A stretch of DNA of 7,204 nt, taken from assembly GCA_007127015.1 (NCBI GenBank), contig SLAE01000116.1, forward strand, positions 1 through 7,204, in the 5' to 3' direction. The notes below the pieces were generated by a model. It had not been told where the DNA came from. It ran no database searches and was given only the letters and a program-made list of their open reading frames with translations. Source of the stretch: Desulfonatronospira sp. Lineage in GTDB: Bacteria; Desulfobacterota; Desulfovibrionia; Desulfovibrionales; Desulfonatronovibrionaceae. The position numbers were made by a program, and so were the translations under genes. Positions 1 to 5,376 of the stretch are shown here, piece by piece. Numbering within the stretch: the stretch's first letter is position 1; the number at the start of each line of letters is the position of its first letter.

Positions 1-1880
1 ACTTCCACCAGAAGGATCTCTCCTCCCACTTCAGTCCAGGCCACTCCGGTAGCTACGCCGACCAGAGGCTTATCTTCCCTTTCACCATGATGGATTCTGG
101 ATACGCCCAGATATGAGGGAACGTTTTTGGCGGTCACCATGACCTTTTTTTCTTCCTTATCCATGTTCTCCACCTTCTTTTTGGCCACTTTGCGGCAGAT
201 GGAGGCTATTTCTCGTTCCAGGTTGCGCACTCCGGCTTCACGGGTGTAATTGCGAATGATTTCAGCAATGGCACCTTCGGAGATGGAGACGTCGTTCTGA
301 GTCAAACCATGAAAACCTCTTTGTTTGGGCCAGATGAAGTCTTTGGCGATCCTGGTCTTTTCCGTTTCCAGATAACCAGGCAGCTTGATAACTTCCATGC
401 GGTCCTGAAGAGGCGCAGGTATTGCCTGCAGGTAGTTGGCCGTAGTGATGAAGAATACGTTGGACAAATCATAATCCAGATCCAGATAGTGGTCATTGAA
501 GGCAGAATTCTGTTCAGGATCAAGAACTTCCAGCAGGGCAGCGGAAGGATCTCCCCGAAAATCCATGCTCATTTTGTCCACTTCATCCAGGCAGAAGACC
601 GGATTATTGGTCTTTACCCTTTTCAGGCTCTGGATGATCTTTCCGGGCAAAGCTCCCACGTAGGTCCGCCTGTGTCCTCTGATCTCGGCTTCATCGCGCA
701 CACCGCCCAGAGACTGGCGGATGAATTCGCGCTGCGTAGCCCTGGCCACGGATCTGGCCAGAGAGGTTTTACCCACTCCCGGAGGTCCTACCAGACAAAG
801 GATCGGTCCGCGCATTTTCTCAACCAGGCTCTGCACGGACAGGTATTCCAGAATTCTCTGCTTCGGCTTTTCCAGGCCGTAATGATCTTCATCCAGAATC
901 TTCTTGGCCAGGTTAATATCTGTCCTGGTATCCTTGAGCTCGTTCCAGGGCAGGGCCAGAATCCAGTCCACATAGTTGAGCAGAACACTGTACTCTCCGG
1001 CATTGGGAGGCATTGTCCGCAGCTTTTTGATTTCCTCCATTGCCTTTTCTCTGGCCTGCTCAGGCATGTTTTTCCGCTCAACTTTTTCCTGCAGAAGGTC
1101 AAGCTCGGCTTTGGGATCATTGTCCCGTCCCATTTCCTTATGAATGGCCTTGAGCTGTTCAGAGAGATAATATTCGCGCTGATTCTTCTCCATCTGGTTC
1201 TTAACCCTGGACTTAATCTTCTTTTCCAGGGAAAAAACCTCTATTTCGCCCTGCAGGTGGGCAAAAGTCATCTGCAGACGCTTGAACTGGTCAAATTCCT
1301 CCAGCACCTCCTGTTTGTCCTGAAAATCCACTTTCAGGTGGGGCATGATCGCGTCGGCTATGTCCCCGGGATTCTCCATGCTGTTTATGGACTGCACCGA
1401 TTCCTTGGCGATTTTGGTATTATTCTTGGCGTATTCCTCAAAAGCTTCCTTGATGGCCCGAACCAGAGCTTCTGTTTCGGAATTATCGTTTTCCTCCTCA
1501 GCCAGGAAATAAGCATCAACTTCAGGAACTTCCTGTTCAAAATTCACCTTTTCAGGATTCACCGCAGCCCGGTGCAGACCCTCAAAAAGAACCTTGACGG
1601 TGCCGTCCGGCAAACGAAACATCTGCAAAATCCTGCTTACGCAACCACAGGCGTATATACCTTCGGCTGAAGGCTTTTCTTTCTTGGGGTCATTCTGGGT
1701 GACCAGAAAAATTTTCTTGTTATAATTGTTCAATGCATGTTCAATGGCTTTAATCGATGATTCACGTCCGACCAGAAGAGGAACAATGGCCTTGGGAAAC
1801 ATGACCACTTCGCGCAGGGTCATAAGAGGCAGCTTTTGTCCTTTGGACGCTGAATTCTTTGAAAAAAACTTCTTTATCAT
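1..1880 (-). CDS. lon: Lon protease (ATP-dependent serine protease La), 3' part cut off by window edge
   Basis: Cytoplasmic AAA+ protease that unfolds and degrades damaged and regulatory proteins. The minus-strand frame from ATG at 1880 stays open to the window edge, giving 626 full codons. Order of parts: N-terminal substrate-binding domain beginning LPLMTLREVVMFPKAIVPL (from about residue 17); a charged helical linker around residues 215-275 (EKNQREYYLSEQLKAIHKEMG); the AAA+ module with Walker A GPPGVGKT at 365-372 (Lys371) and Walker B CLDEVDKM with Asp432/Glu433; then the start of the protease domain (GVATGVAWTEVGGEILLVEV) at the edge. These motifs sit about nine residues later than in E. 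coli Lon, so the catalytic Ser/Lys pair should lie just outside the window. The loss is a window effect, not a visible mutation. The start is fixed by AGGTGA at 1885-1890 and by a stop just upstream in another frame only. It follows the alkyltransferase gene on the same strand but seems to have its own promoter. Confidence 0.98.
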   Translation of the reverse strand, partial: MIKKFFSKNSASKGQKLPLMTLREVVMFPKAIVPLLVGRESSIKAIEHALNNYNKKIFLVTQNDPKKEKPSAEGIYACGCVSRILQMFRLPDGTVKVLFEGLHRAAVNPEKVNFEQEVPEVDAYFLAEEENDNSETEALVRAIKEAFEEYAKNNTKIAKESVQSINSMENPGDIADAIMPHLKVDFQDKQEVLEEFDQFKRLQMTFAHLQGEIEVFSLEKKIKSRVKNQMEKNQREYYLSEQLKAIHKEMGRDNDPKAELDLLQEKVERKNMPEQAREKAMEEIKKLRTMPPNAGEYSVLLNYVDWILALPWNELKDTRTDINLAKKILDEDHYGLEKPKQRILEYLSVQSLVEKMRGPILCLVGPPGVGKTSLARSVARATQREFIRQSLGGVRDEAEIRGHRRTYVGALPGKIIQSLKRVKTNNPVFCLDEVDKMSMDFRGDPSAALLEVLDPEQNSAFNDHYLDLDYDLSNVFFITTANYLQAIPAPLQDRMEVIKLPGYLETEKTRIAKDFIWPKQRGFHGLTQNDVSISEGAIAEIIRNYTREAGVRNLEREIASICRKVAKKKVENMDKEEKKVMVTAKNVPSYLGVSRIHHGEREDKPLVGVATGVAWTEVGGEILLVE

Positions 1881-1884
1881 TAAT

Positions 1885-1890
1885 TCACCT
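1885..1890 (-). promoter_or_regulatory. Ribosome binding site of lon
   Basis: On the minus strand the sequence reads AGGTGA, then four bases (ATTA), then the ATG at 1880. The spacing is short but usable. An ATG slightly upstream (1891-1893) runs into TGA after two codons, so 1880 is the sensible start. Confidence 0.7.
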
Positions 1891-1903
1891 CATTAAAGTG
1901 TAT

Positions 1904-1932
1904 ATTATATTTTACCGGGGAATTCCCCGCAA
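1904..1932 (-). promoter_or_regulatory. Candidate sigma70-type promoter of lon
   Basis: Minus strand: TTGCGG (1932-1927) as -35, a 17-base spacer, and a perfect TATAAT (1909-1904) as -10. The start of transcription would fall near 1897, leaving a leader of about 17 bases that contains the AGGTGA ribosome binding site. The -35 matches the consensus TTGACA in four of six positions. I see no heat-shock sigma32 pattern (CTTGAA with CCCCAT-type -10) and no CIRCE element (TTAGCACTC/GAGTGCTAA) here, so heat-shock control, if present, would work in another way. Confidence 0.55.
1916..1929. repeat. Perfect 14-bp palindrome inside the lon promoter spacer (candidate operator)
   Basis: CGGGGAATTCCCCG is identical on both strands with no loop. 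It fills most of the spacer between the proposed -35 and -10 of lon and overlaps the last bases of the -35. The symmetric, loop-free form is typical of a site for a dimeric DNA-binding protein and unlike a terminator, which needs a loop and a T-run. The regulator is unknown. Confidence 0.5.
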
Positions 1933-2032
1933 AAAAGGTTTGTTGCCACGACGTAAACTAAGTAATCATTAGCCTTATGCTTGGCAATACTGGACAAAAA
2001 TTTTTAATATTTTCAAGTTGTTGTCAAAAAAA

Positions 2033-2500
2033 TCATTCCTGTTCCAGGTTAAGCAGAATTTTTTTTAGTTCCATTCCTCCGGTAAAACCACCGCAGCGTT
2101 GATTCGCGCCGATGACCCGGTGACAGGGGATAAGCAGAGGCCATGGGTTGTTGGCCATGGCCGTACCTGCCGCCCGGGCCGCCCGCGGATGACCGGCCAG
2201 AGCGGCAAGCCGGGAGTAAGTTATGGTCCGTCCCCAGGGTACAGACCATAAAAGAGTCTTGAGTATTCCGGCCTGAAAAGAGGATAATGAACTCCAGTCA
2301 AGAGGAGCGTTCAGCCACAAAGAAGGTTCCCGGTCCAGATAACCCCTGGCAAGGGCTTTAAGCAAAAAAGAAGGTTCTTTGGATGTACCTGCAGCTTGTT
2401 TTTCATTGCCGGACACAGGCTTAAGAACAGTTTGTGAAACTTTGTTCCCGGACCAGTGCAGCTGCAGAATGAAACTGTTGTGAAACAAATATTCAATCAT
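2033..2500 (-). CDS. ogt: Methylated-DNA--protein-cysteine methyltransferase (O6-alkylguanine-DNA alkyltransferase)
   Basis: A suicide repair protein that moves alkyl groups from O6-alkylguanine (and O4-alkylthymine) in DNA to its own cysteine. 155 residues, the usual size for a single-module Ogt. Residues 1-65 form a diverged N-terminal domain. The conserved C-terminal domain starts at about 73 (SFQAGILKTLLWSVPWGRTITYS, Tyr95). It continues through the helix-turn-helix with the arginine finger (Arg109 in RAAGTAMANNP) and the acceptor motif PCHRVIG (Cys126), then GGFTGGMELKKILLNLE, whose Glu153 matches the family's terminal Glu. All key residues are present, so it should be active. It lacks the Zn-binding AdaA-type domain, so it is not the Ada regulator. 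No good Shine-Dalgarno precedes the ATG; a TATAAT lies only 11 bases upstream, so the mRNA may be nearly leaderless. It is divergent from the flavoprotein gene and lies upstream of lon on the same strand. Confidence 0.95.
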   Translation of the reverse strand: MIEYLFHNSFILQLHWSGNKVSQTVLKPVSGNEKQAAGTSKEPSFLLKALARGYLDREPSLWLNAPLDWSSLSSFQAGILKTLLWSVPWGRTITYSRLAALAGHPRAARAAGTAMANNPWPLLIPCHRVIGANQRCGGFTGGMELKKILLNLEQE

Positions 2501-2510
2501 AAATCATAAA

Positions 2511-2516
2511 ATTATA
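2511..2516 (-). promoter_or_regulatory. Possible -10 element of the alkyltransferase gene
   Basis: The minus strand carries a perfect TATAAT at 2516-2511. No convincing -35 lies 16-18 bases upstream. If used, transcription would begin at about 2504, only a few bases before the ATG at 2500. A second weaker candidate, TATTAT at 2533-2528, would give a leader of about 20 bases. The whole stretch is AT-rich, so chance matches are likely. Confidence 0.25.
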
Positions 2517-2621
2517 TATTTCTTTATATAATACTCCGAACAACTTGAGTAAAGAGTTTTATTCAGGCTTGCAACTGGTTCTTGACCACGTTTTTTATGA
2601 TAAAGTCAGACAATATTTATA

Positions 2622-2653
2622 TTTACAACGGTCAAAGCTTCAATTTATATAAT
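2622..2653 (+). promoter_or_regulatory. Possible promoter of the flavoprotein-rhodanese gene
   Basis: A perfect TATAAT lies at 2648-2653. The best -35-like hexamer, TTTACA at 2622-2627, is 20 bases away, longer than ideal; it is 17 bases from the overlapping TTATAT at 2645-2650. Transcription from TATAAT would start near 2660, just ahead of the Shine-Dalgarno. The surrounding AT-richness lowers confidence. Confidence 0.3.
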
Positions 2654-2663
2654 TATAAAAAAT

Positions 2664-2669
2664 AAGGAG
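2664..2669 (+). promoter_or_regulatory. Ribosome binding site of the flavoprotein-rhodanese gene
   Basis: AAGGAG, six bases before the ATG at 2676: a near-ideal Shine-Dalgarno. It fixes the start of this gene and is the strongest ribosome binding site in the window. Confidence 0.9.
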
Positions 2670-2675
2670 TGTATT

Positions 2676-4382
2676 ATGAGTCAACGGGTGGTTATTATCG
2701 GAGCTGTGGCGCTGGGTCCAAAGGCCGCGTGCAGGTTCAAGCGACTGGAGCCGGATTCAGAGGTGATCATGATCGATGAAAACGCCATTATCTCTTATGG
2801 AGGCTGCGGTATACCCTATTATGTTTCCGGAGATGTAAGTGATGCAAAAGCGCTTCAGTCCACTACTTTTCACATGGTGCGCGATGAGGCTTTTTTCAGG
2901 GAGGCCAAGGGAATTGATGTGCGTACCCGTTCCAGAGCTCTAAGCATTGATCCCCGGGCCAGGCAGGTATTGATTCATGATCTTGAAAGTAATCATGAGT
3001 ACCTTCTAAGTTACGATAAGCTGGTGCTGTCTACGGGAAGCCGTCCCAGGATTCTTCCTCTGCCCGGAGTGGATCTGCCCGGGGTTTACGCCATATCCGG
3101 CATGGAAGAAGCCATAAGGCTCAAGGAACAGATCAGCCGTGGCGGCGTGGAAAAGGCTGTTGTGGTCGGAGCAGGGCTTATCGGTCTGGAGATGGCCGAG
3201 GCTTTGACTGATTTGTGGGGAATCGAGACCTGTATAGTAGAGATCGCTTCCCAGGTTTTGCCGGGATTTATCAGTCCGGATATGGCCCGCATGGTTCATA
3301 ATGTTCTGGAAGATAACGGTATCACCCTCTATACGTCGGAGCAGGTAGAGAAAATCAGTGGCTCCGCGCGGGTGCAAAAGGTGATAACAGACAAGCGGGA
3401 ACTGGATGCCGATCTGGTGGTACTGGCCGCCGGAGTAGTTCCCAATTCCAGGCTGGCCCTGGAAGCCGGGCTGGAGGTTTCGCCCCAGGGGGCTGTTGTG
3501 GTGGACAGACAGATGCGCACCTCTGATGAACACATATTTGCCGGAGGGGACTGCGTTCAGATAGAAAACCTGGTTACAGGCAAGCCCGGGTACTATCCGA
3601 TGGGCTCCATGGCTAACCGTCAGGGACGGGTCATAGGGACAAACCTGGCTGGAGGAGAAGATGAATTTCCCGGAGCTGTGGGTTCTTTTGTGGTAAAGAT
3701 TTTTGATCATGCCGCGGCCGGGACCGGACTCAGCCCGGAAAGCGCCCGCAGACAGGGTTTTGAAGTATTCAGCGCGTATGTGGCCCAGTTCGACAAATCT
3801 CACTTTTACCCGGAAAAGGATCTATTGTACCTGGAGCTGGTGGTGGAACAAAATACCGGGCGTATTCTGGGCCTGCAGGGTCTGAGCACCGGTGGAGACA
3901 GTCTCAAGGGACGCATTGACGCTGTAGCGGCCATCCTGGCGAGCAAACCAACTACAATGGATTTAAGTAATCTGGAAGTCTGCTACTCCCCGCCTTTCGG
4001 TTCAGCCATGGACGCCCTGAACAACCTGGGACATGTGGCTGAAAATATCCTTAAAGGACGCAACAGAGGCATAGGCCCTGGAGAATTTGCAAAGCTGTGG
4101 CAGGACAGGGACAAGCGGGACGTAGCGTTCATGGACTGCCGAGGTGAAGATAATGCCGGGCCGCTGGTGGAAAAGTATCCGGAAAAATGGAAGAATGTGC
4201 AGACCGAAACTCTTGACAAAAACCTGCATCTGGTGCCCGGTGCCGAGACCATCGTCCTTGTGTGCAACAATGGCGGTCGTTCATATGAAGCTCAACTCAA
4301 GCTGGCCGGCAAAGGCATCACCAACACGCTCAATGCCCACGGAGGCATGGCTTTGCTCAAAAAATGGGGAGTTGATATATGA
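2676..4382 (+). CDS. FAD-dependent CoA-disulfide/persulfide reductase fused to a C-terminal rhodanese domain
   Basis: Predicted cytoplasmic NAD(P)H-dependent flavoenzyme (568 residues) that reduces disulfides, persulfides or polysulfides, probably of CoA or small thiols. FAD fold: residues 1-35, VVIIGAVALGPKAA (Gly9, Gly14). The single redox cysteine is Cys44 in SYGGCGIPYY, the CoA-disulfide reductase/NADH oxidase type rather than the CxxxxC pair of glutathione reductases. NAD(P)H fold: GAGLIGLEMAEAL from Gly165, with Glu189 ending the second strand, which favours NADH. Second FAD motif: AGGDC at 289-293. Dimerisation domain: about 325-450 (ends CYSPPFGSAMDALNNLG). Rhodanese domain: about 465-568, with active loop CNNGGR (Cys530), which fits CxxGxR. 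The rhodanese start is diverged: it has MDCRGED but no GHIPGA. Length and the two-cysteine layout match the known CoADR-RHD/Npsr persulfide reductases. In a sulfur-respiring or disproportionating cell it could handle sulfane sulfur or thiol redox stress. Monocistronic by context. Substrate cannot be read from sequence; NADH oxidase is the main alternative. Confidence 0.9.
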   Translation: MSQRVVIIGAVALGPKAACRFKRLEPDSEVIMIDENAIISYGGCGIPYYVSGDVSDAKALQSTTFHMVRDEAFFREAKGIDVRTRSRALSIDPRARQVLIHDLESNHEYLLSYDKLVLSTGSRPRILPLPGVDLPGVYAISGMEEAIRLKEQISRGGVEKAVVVGAGLIGLEMAEALTDLWGIETCIVEIASQVLPGFISPDMARMVHNVLEDNGITLYTSEQVEKISGSARVQKVITDKRELDADLVVLAAGVVPNSRLALEAGLEVSPQGAVVVDRQMRTSDEHIFAGGDCVQIENLVTGKPGYYPMGSMANRQGRVIGTNLAGGEDEFPGAVGSFVVKIFDHAAAGTGLSPESARRQGFEVFSAYVAQFDKSHFYPEKDLLYLELVVEQNTGRILGLQGLSTGGDSLKGRIDAVAAILASKPTTMDLSNLEVCYSPPFGSAMDALNNLGHVAENILKGRNRGIGPGEFAKLWQDRDKRDVAFMDCRGEDNAGPLVEKYPEKWKNVQTETLDKNLHLVPGAETIVLVCNNGGRSYEAQLKLAGKGITNTLNAHGGMALLKKWGVDI

Positions 4383-4390
4383 TCCTTGTC

Positions 4391-4412
4391 TGGCAAAGAA
4401 AACCGTTTGCCA
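4391..4412 (+). terminator. Hairpin after the flavoprotein gene, possible terminator
   Basis: TGGCAAA (4391-4397) and TTTGCCA (4406-4412) form a perfect 7-bp stem with an 8-base loop, starting nine bases after the stop codon at 4382. The stem is only moderately GC-rich and is followed by TATTTGAATC, a poor T-run, so intrinsic termination may be weak. The genes on either side converge. On the minus strand no T-run follows the hairpin, so termination of the membrane-protein gene here is less likely. Confidence 0.4.
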
Positions 4413-4492
4413 TATTTGAATCGTATTACGCGATTATTGAGCGGATATGACTGAACAGGGTCAATGGGAACGTAGGCAGTATCTGTACGCGC

Positions 4493-4945
4493 TTATGCAA
4501 ATTGCCTGTCCATGAGCAGGTGCGTAAAATAGCCGAACACTGAGGCCAGATAAAAGGGCAGCAGGATGATCAGGGGGATCTGATAAAAGAGGGCCGGCAG
4601 GAGCATTATCAGCATGGGAATGATGAGCATGGCCCACCAGGTGTGAATGAATCCCCTGTGTTTGGCAGCTACTGGAATCATGGCCAGAAAACCCAGGACA
4701 GCGGCCCATTTGTAGAGTCCCAAGGCCATCAGGGTCAGGTTGATCGCCAGGAGCAGGAGATAGAAAAATTTCTGGCCTTTGGAGTCGGTATCCACATCAG
4801 GAAATAGAGCTCCCAGAAGCACGCAGCCCATAAGGGCCAGAGCATGCAGTGGTTCAGGCTGATACCATTCAAGCCAGTTCAGAGAGGCCAGCGCTCCAGC
4901 GCCAAGCGCAAGTGCACCGGCTATATGACCTTTATATCCCGGCAC
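4493..4945 (-). CDS. YdjM-like inner-membrane protein (predicted metal-dependent hydrolase family, DUF457)
   Basis: 150 residues, strongly hydrophobic with several predicted membrane spans (roughly 8-22, 34-47, 60-77, 80-93, 104-121 and 123-144). The polar motifs are those of the YdjM family: GYKGH at the N-terminus (His7), LGALFPDVDTDSKGQ (Asp50, Asp52, Asp54), KHRGFIHT (His96, His101) and GYFTHLLMDRQ (His142, Asp146). The His/Asp set suggests a metal site near the membrane. The family is annotated as hydrolase by motif only; no substrate is established that I know of. E. coli YdjM is LexA-controlled, but I find no E. coli-type SOS box (CTGT-N8-ACAG) here. The start is GTG at 4945, which puts the family's GYKGH motif at the extreme N-terminus as expected and has AGGAAA six bases upstream. 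The protein stops soon after the last motif, at the short end of the family. It converges with the flavoprotein gene and diverges from the kinase gene. Confidence 0.8.
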   Translation of the reverse strand: MPGYKGHIAGALALGAGALASLNWLEWYQPEPLHALALMGCVLLGALFPDVDTDSKGQKFFYLLLLAINLTLMALGLYKWAAVLGFLAMIPVAAKHRGFIHTWWAMLIIPMLIMLLPALFYQIPLIILLPFYLASVFGYFTHLLMDRQFA

Positions 4946-4951
4946 TGAAAA

Positions 4952-4957
4952 TTTCCT
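4952..4957 (-). promoter_or_regulatory. Ribosome binding site supporting the GTG start of the YdjM-like gene
   Basis: The minus strand reads AGGAAA six bases before GTG at 4945. No in-frame ATG lies close upstream, and the protein's first conserved motif begins at residue 4, so GTG is the chosen start. Confidence 0.6.
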
Positions 4958-5179
4958 GCCCGATGGTTTCCAGCATACAGCGGAATTGCAAATAAAACCC
5001 CAGGATTTTAAAAAAGCAAAAAAATGTCAGTTCGTGAGCAATGCGCCTTTGCATGCGTCTGGAAAGCTTTAACTTGAAAGAAATATCTCTTGTCCCGGCA
5101 ATGGTCAAGCATGGAGATCAGGCAGAAATTCACTGTTCGGCATAAGTTGACCATGTTTTAAATAGAATAAAACAATATT

Positions 5180-5208
5180 TTGACTGGCCATAATAATCAG
5201 TGTAATTG
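5180..5208 (+). promoter_or_regulatory. Weak promoter candidate for the kinase gene
   Basis: TTGACT (5180-5185), 17 bases, then TAATTG (5203-5208). The -35 is good and the -10 poor; TGTAAT overlaps it at 15-base spacing. It would leave a leader of about 160 bases before the ATG at 5377. Confidence 0.25.
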
Positions 5209-5242
5209 ATCCGTAATTTAAGTGCTTTATTGCCGGTCTTAA

Positions 5243-5255
5243 TTGAGCATCTCAA
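5243..5255. repeat. Short dyad TTGAG-CAT-CTCAA, possible operator
   Basis: Perfect 5-bp arms around a 3-base centre, in the noncoding region about 120 bases upstream of the kinase start and downstream of the promoter candidate. It is short enough to occur by chance; no matching regulator is recognised. Confidence 0.2.
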
Positions 5256-5376
5256 AAGCGGATATTGTTCATGGCATAATTTTTCAAGCTGAAATAAGCG
5301 CATTGCCGATCCATGCATCAGTTCCTGAAAGAGGAAGATCGCTACTGAATTCTATTTTTGATTTTACAGAATTAAA

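Larger units (their letters stand above)
4946..5376. other. 431-bp intergenic region between divergent membrane-protein and kinase genes
   Basis: No believable gene. A 62-codon minus-strand frame (5130-5318) has no recognisable motif and lies in AT-rich sequence. The left part should hold the control region of the YdjM-like gene, the right part that of the kinase. Visible items are a TTGACT-containing promoter candidate at 5180-5208, a second TTGACC at 5147-5152 without a matching -10, and a short dyad at 5243-5255. There is no tRNA-like fold or convincing terminator. The length leaves room for a small RNA or a long kinase leader, but nothing in the sequence demonstrates either. Confidence 0.5.

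Noticed and set aside
309..1670. A 453-codon open frame on the plus strand
   Set aside because: It lies entirely antisense to lon, whose motifs are unmistakable, and its translation has no recognisable domain. It is a by-product of codon use in lon.
1..1880. Lon lacking its protease active site as a natural truncation
   Set aside because: The frame is intact to the window edge and the protease domain has just begun, so the missing part is due to the window boundary.
1999..2027. Second lon promoter with perfect TTGACA (minus strand, 2027-2022)
   Set aside because: The sequence 15-18 bases downstream offers only TAAAAA or AAAATT as a -10, and the TATAAT promoter nearer lon explains the gene better.
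3006..3803. A 265-codon open frame on the minus strand
   Set aside because: It is antisense to the flavoprotein gene and shows no domain or ribosome binding site; a shadow frame.
4419..4435. AATCG-loop-CGATT hairpin after the flavoprotein gene
   Set aside because: The stem is only five base pairs, with no T-run; too weak to call beside the better hairpin at 4391-4412.
4955..4985. LexA (SOS) box upstream of the YdjM-like gene
   Set aside because: CTGTATGCTGG on the minus strand starts like an E. coli box, but the second half (ACAG) is missing at the right distance, and the Geobacter-type pattern GGTT-N2-C-N4-G-N3-ACC does not fit either.
5270..5287. Sigma54-type promoter TGGCATAATTTTTCA before the kinase
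   Set aside because: The -24 half looks right, but the -12 GC is absent at the required spacing.
5130..5318. Possible 62-residue small protein on the minus strand in the intergenic region
   Set aside because: It lies in AT-rich sequence, with no recognisable motif, no clear ribosome binding site and low-complexity hydrophobic/basic composition; chance is the simpler explanation.
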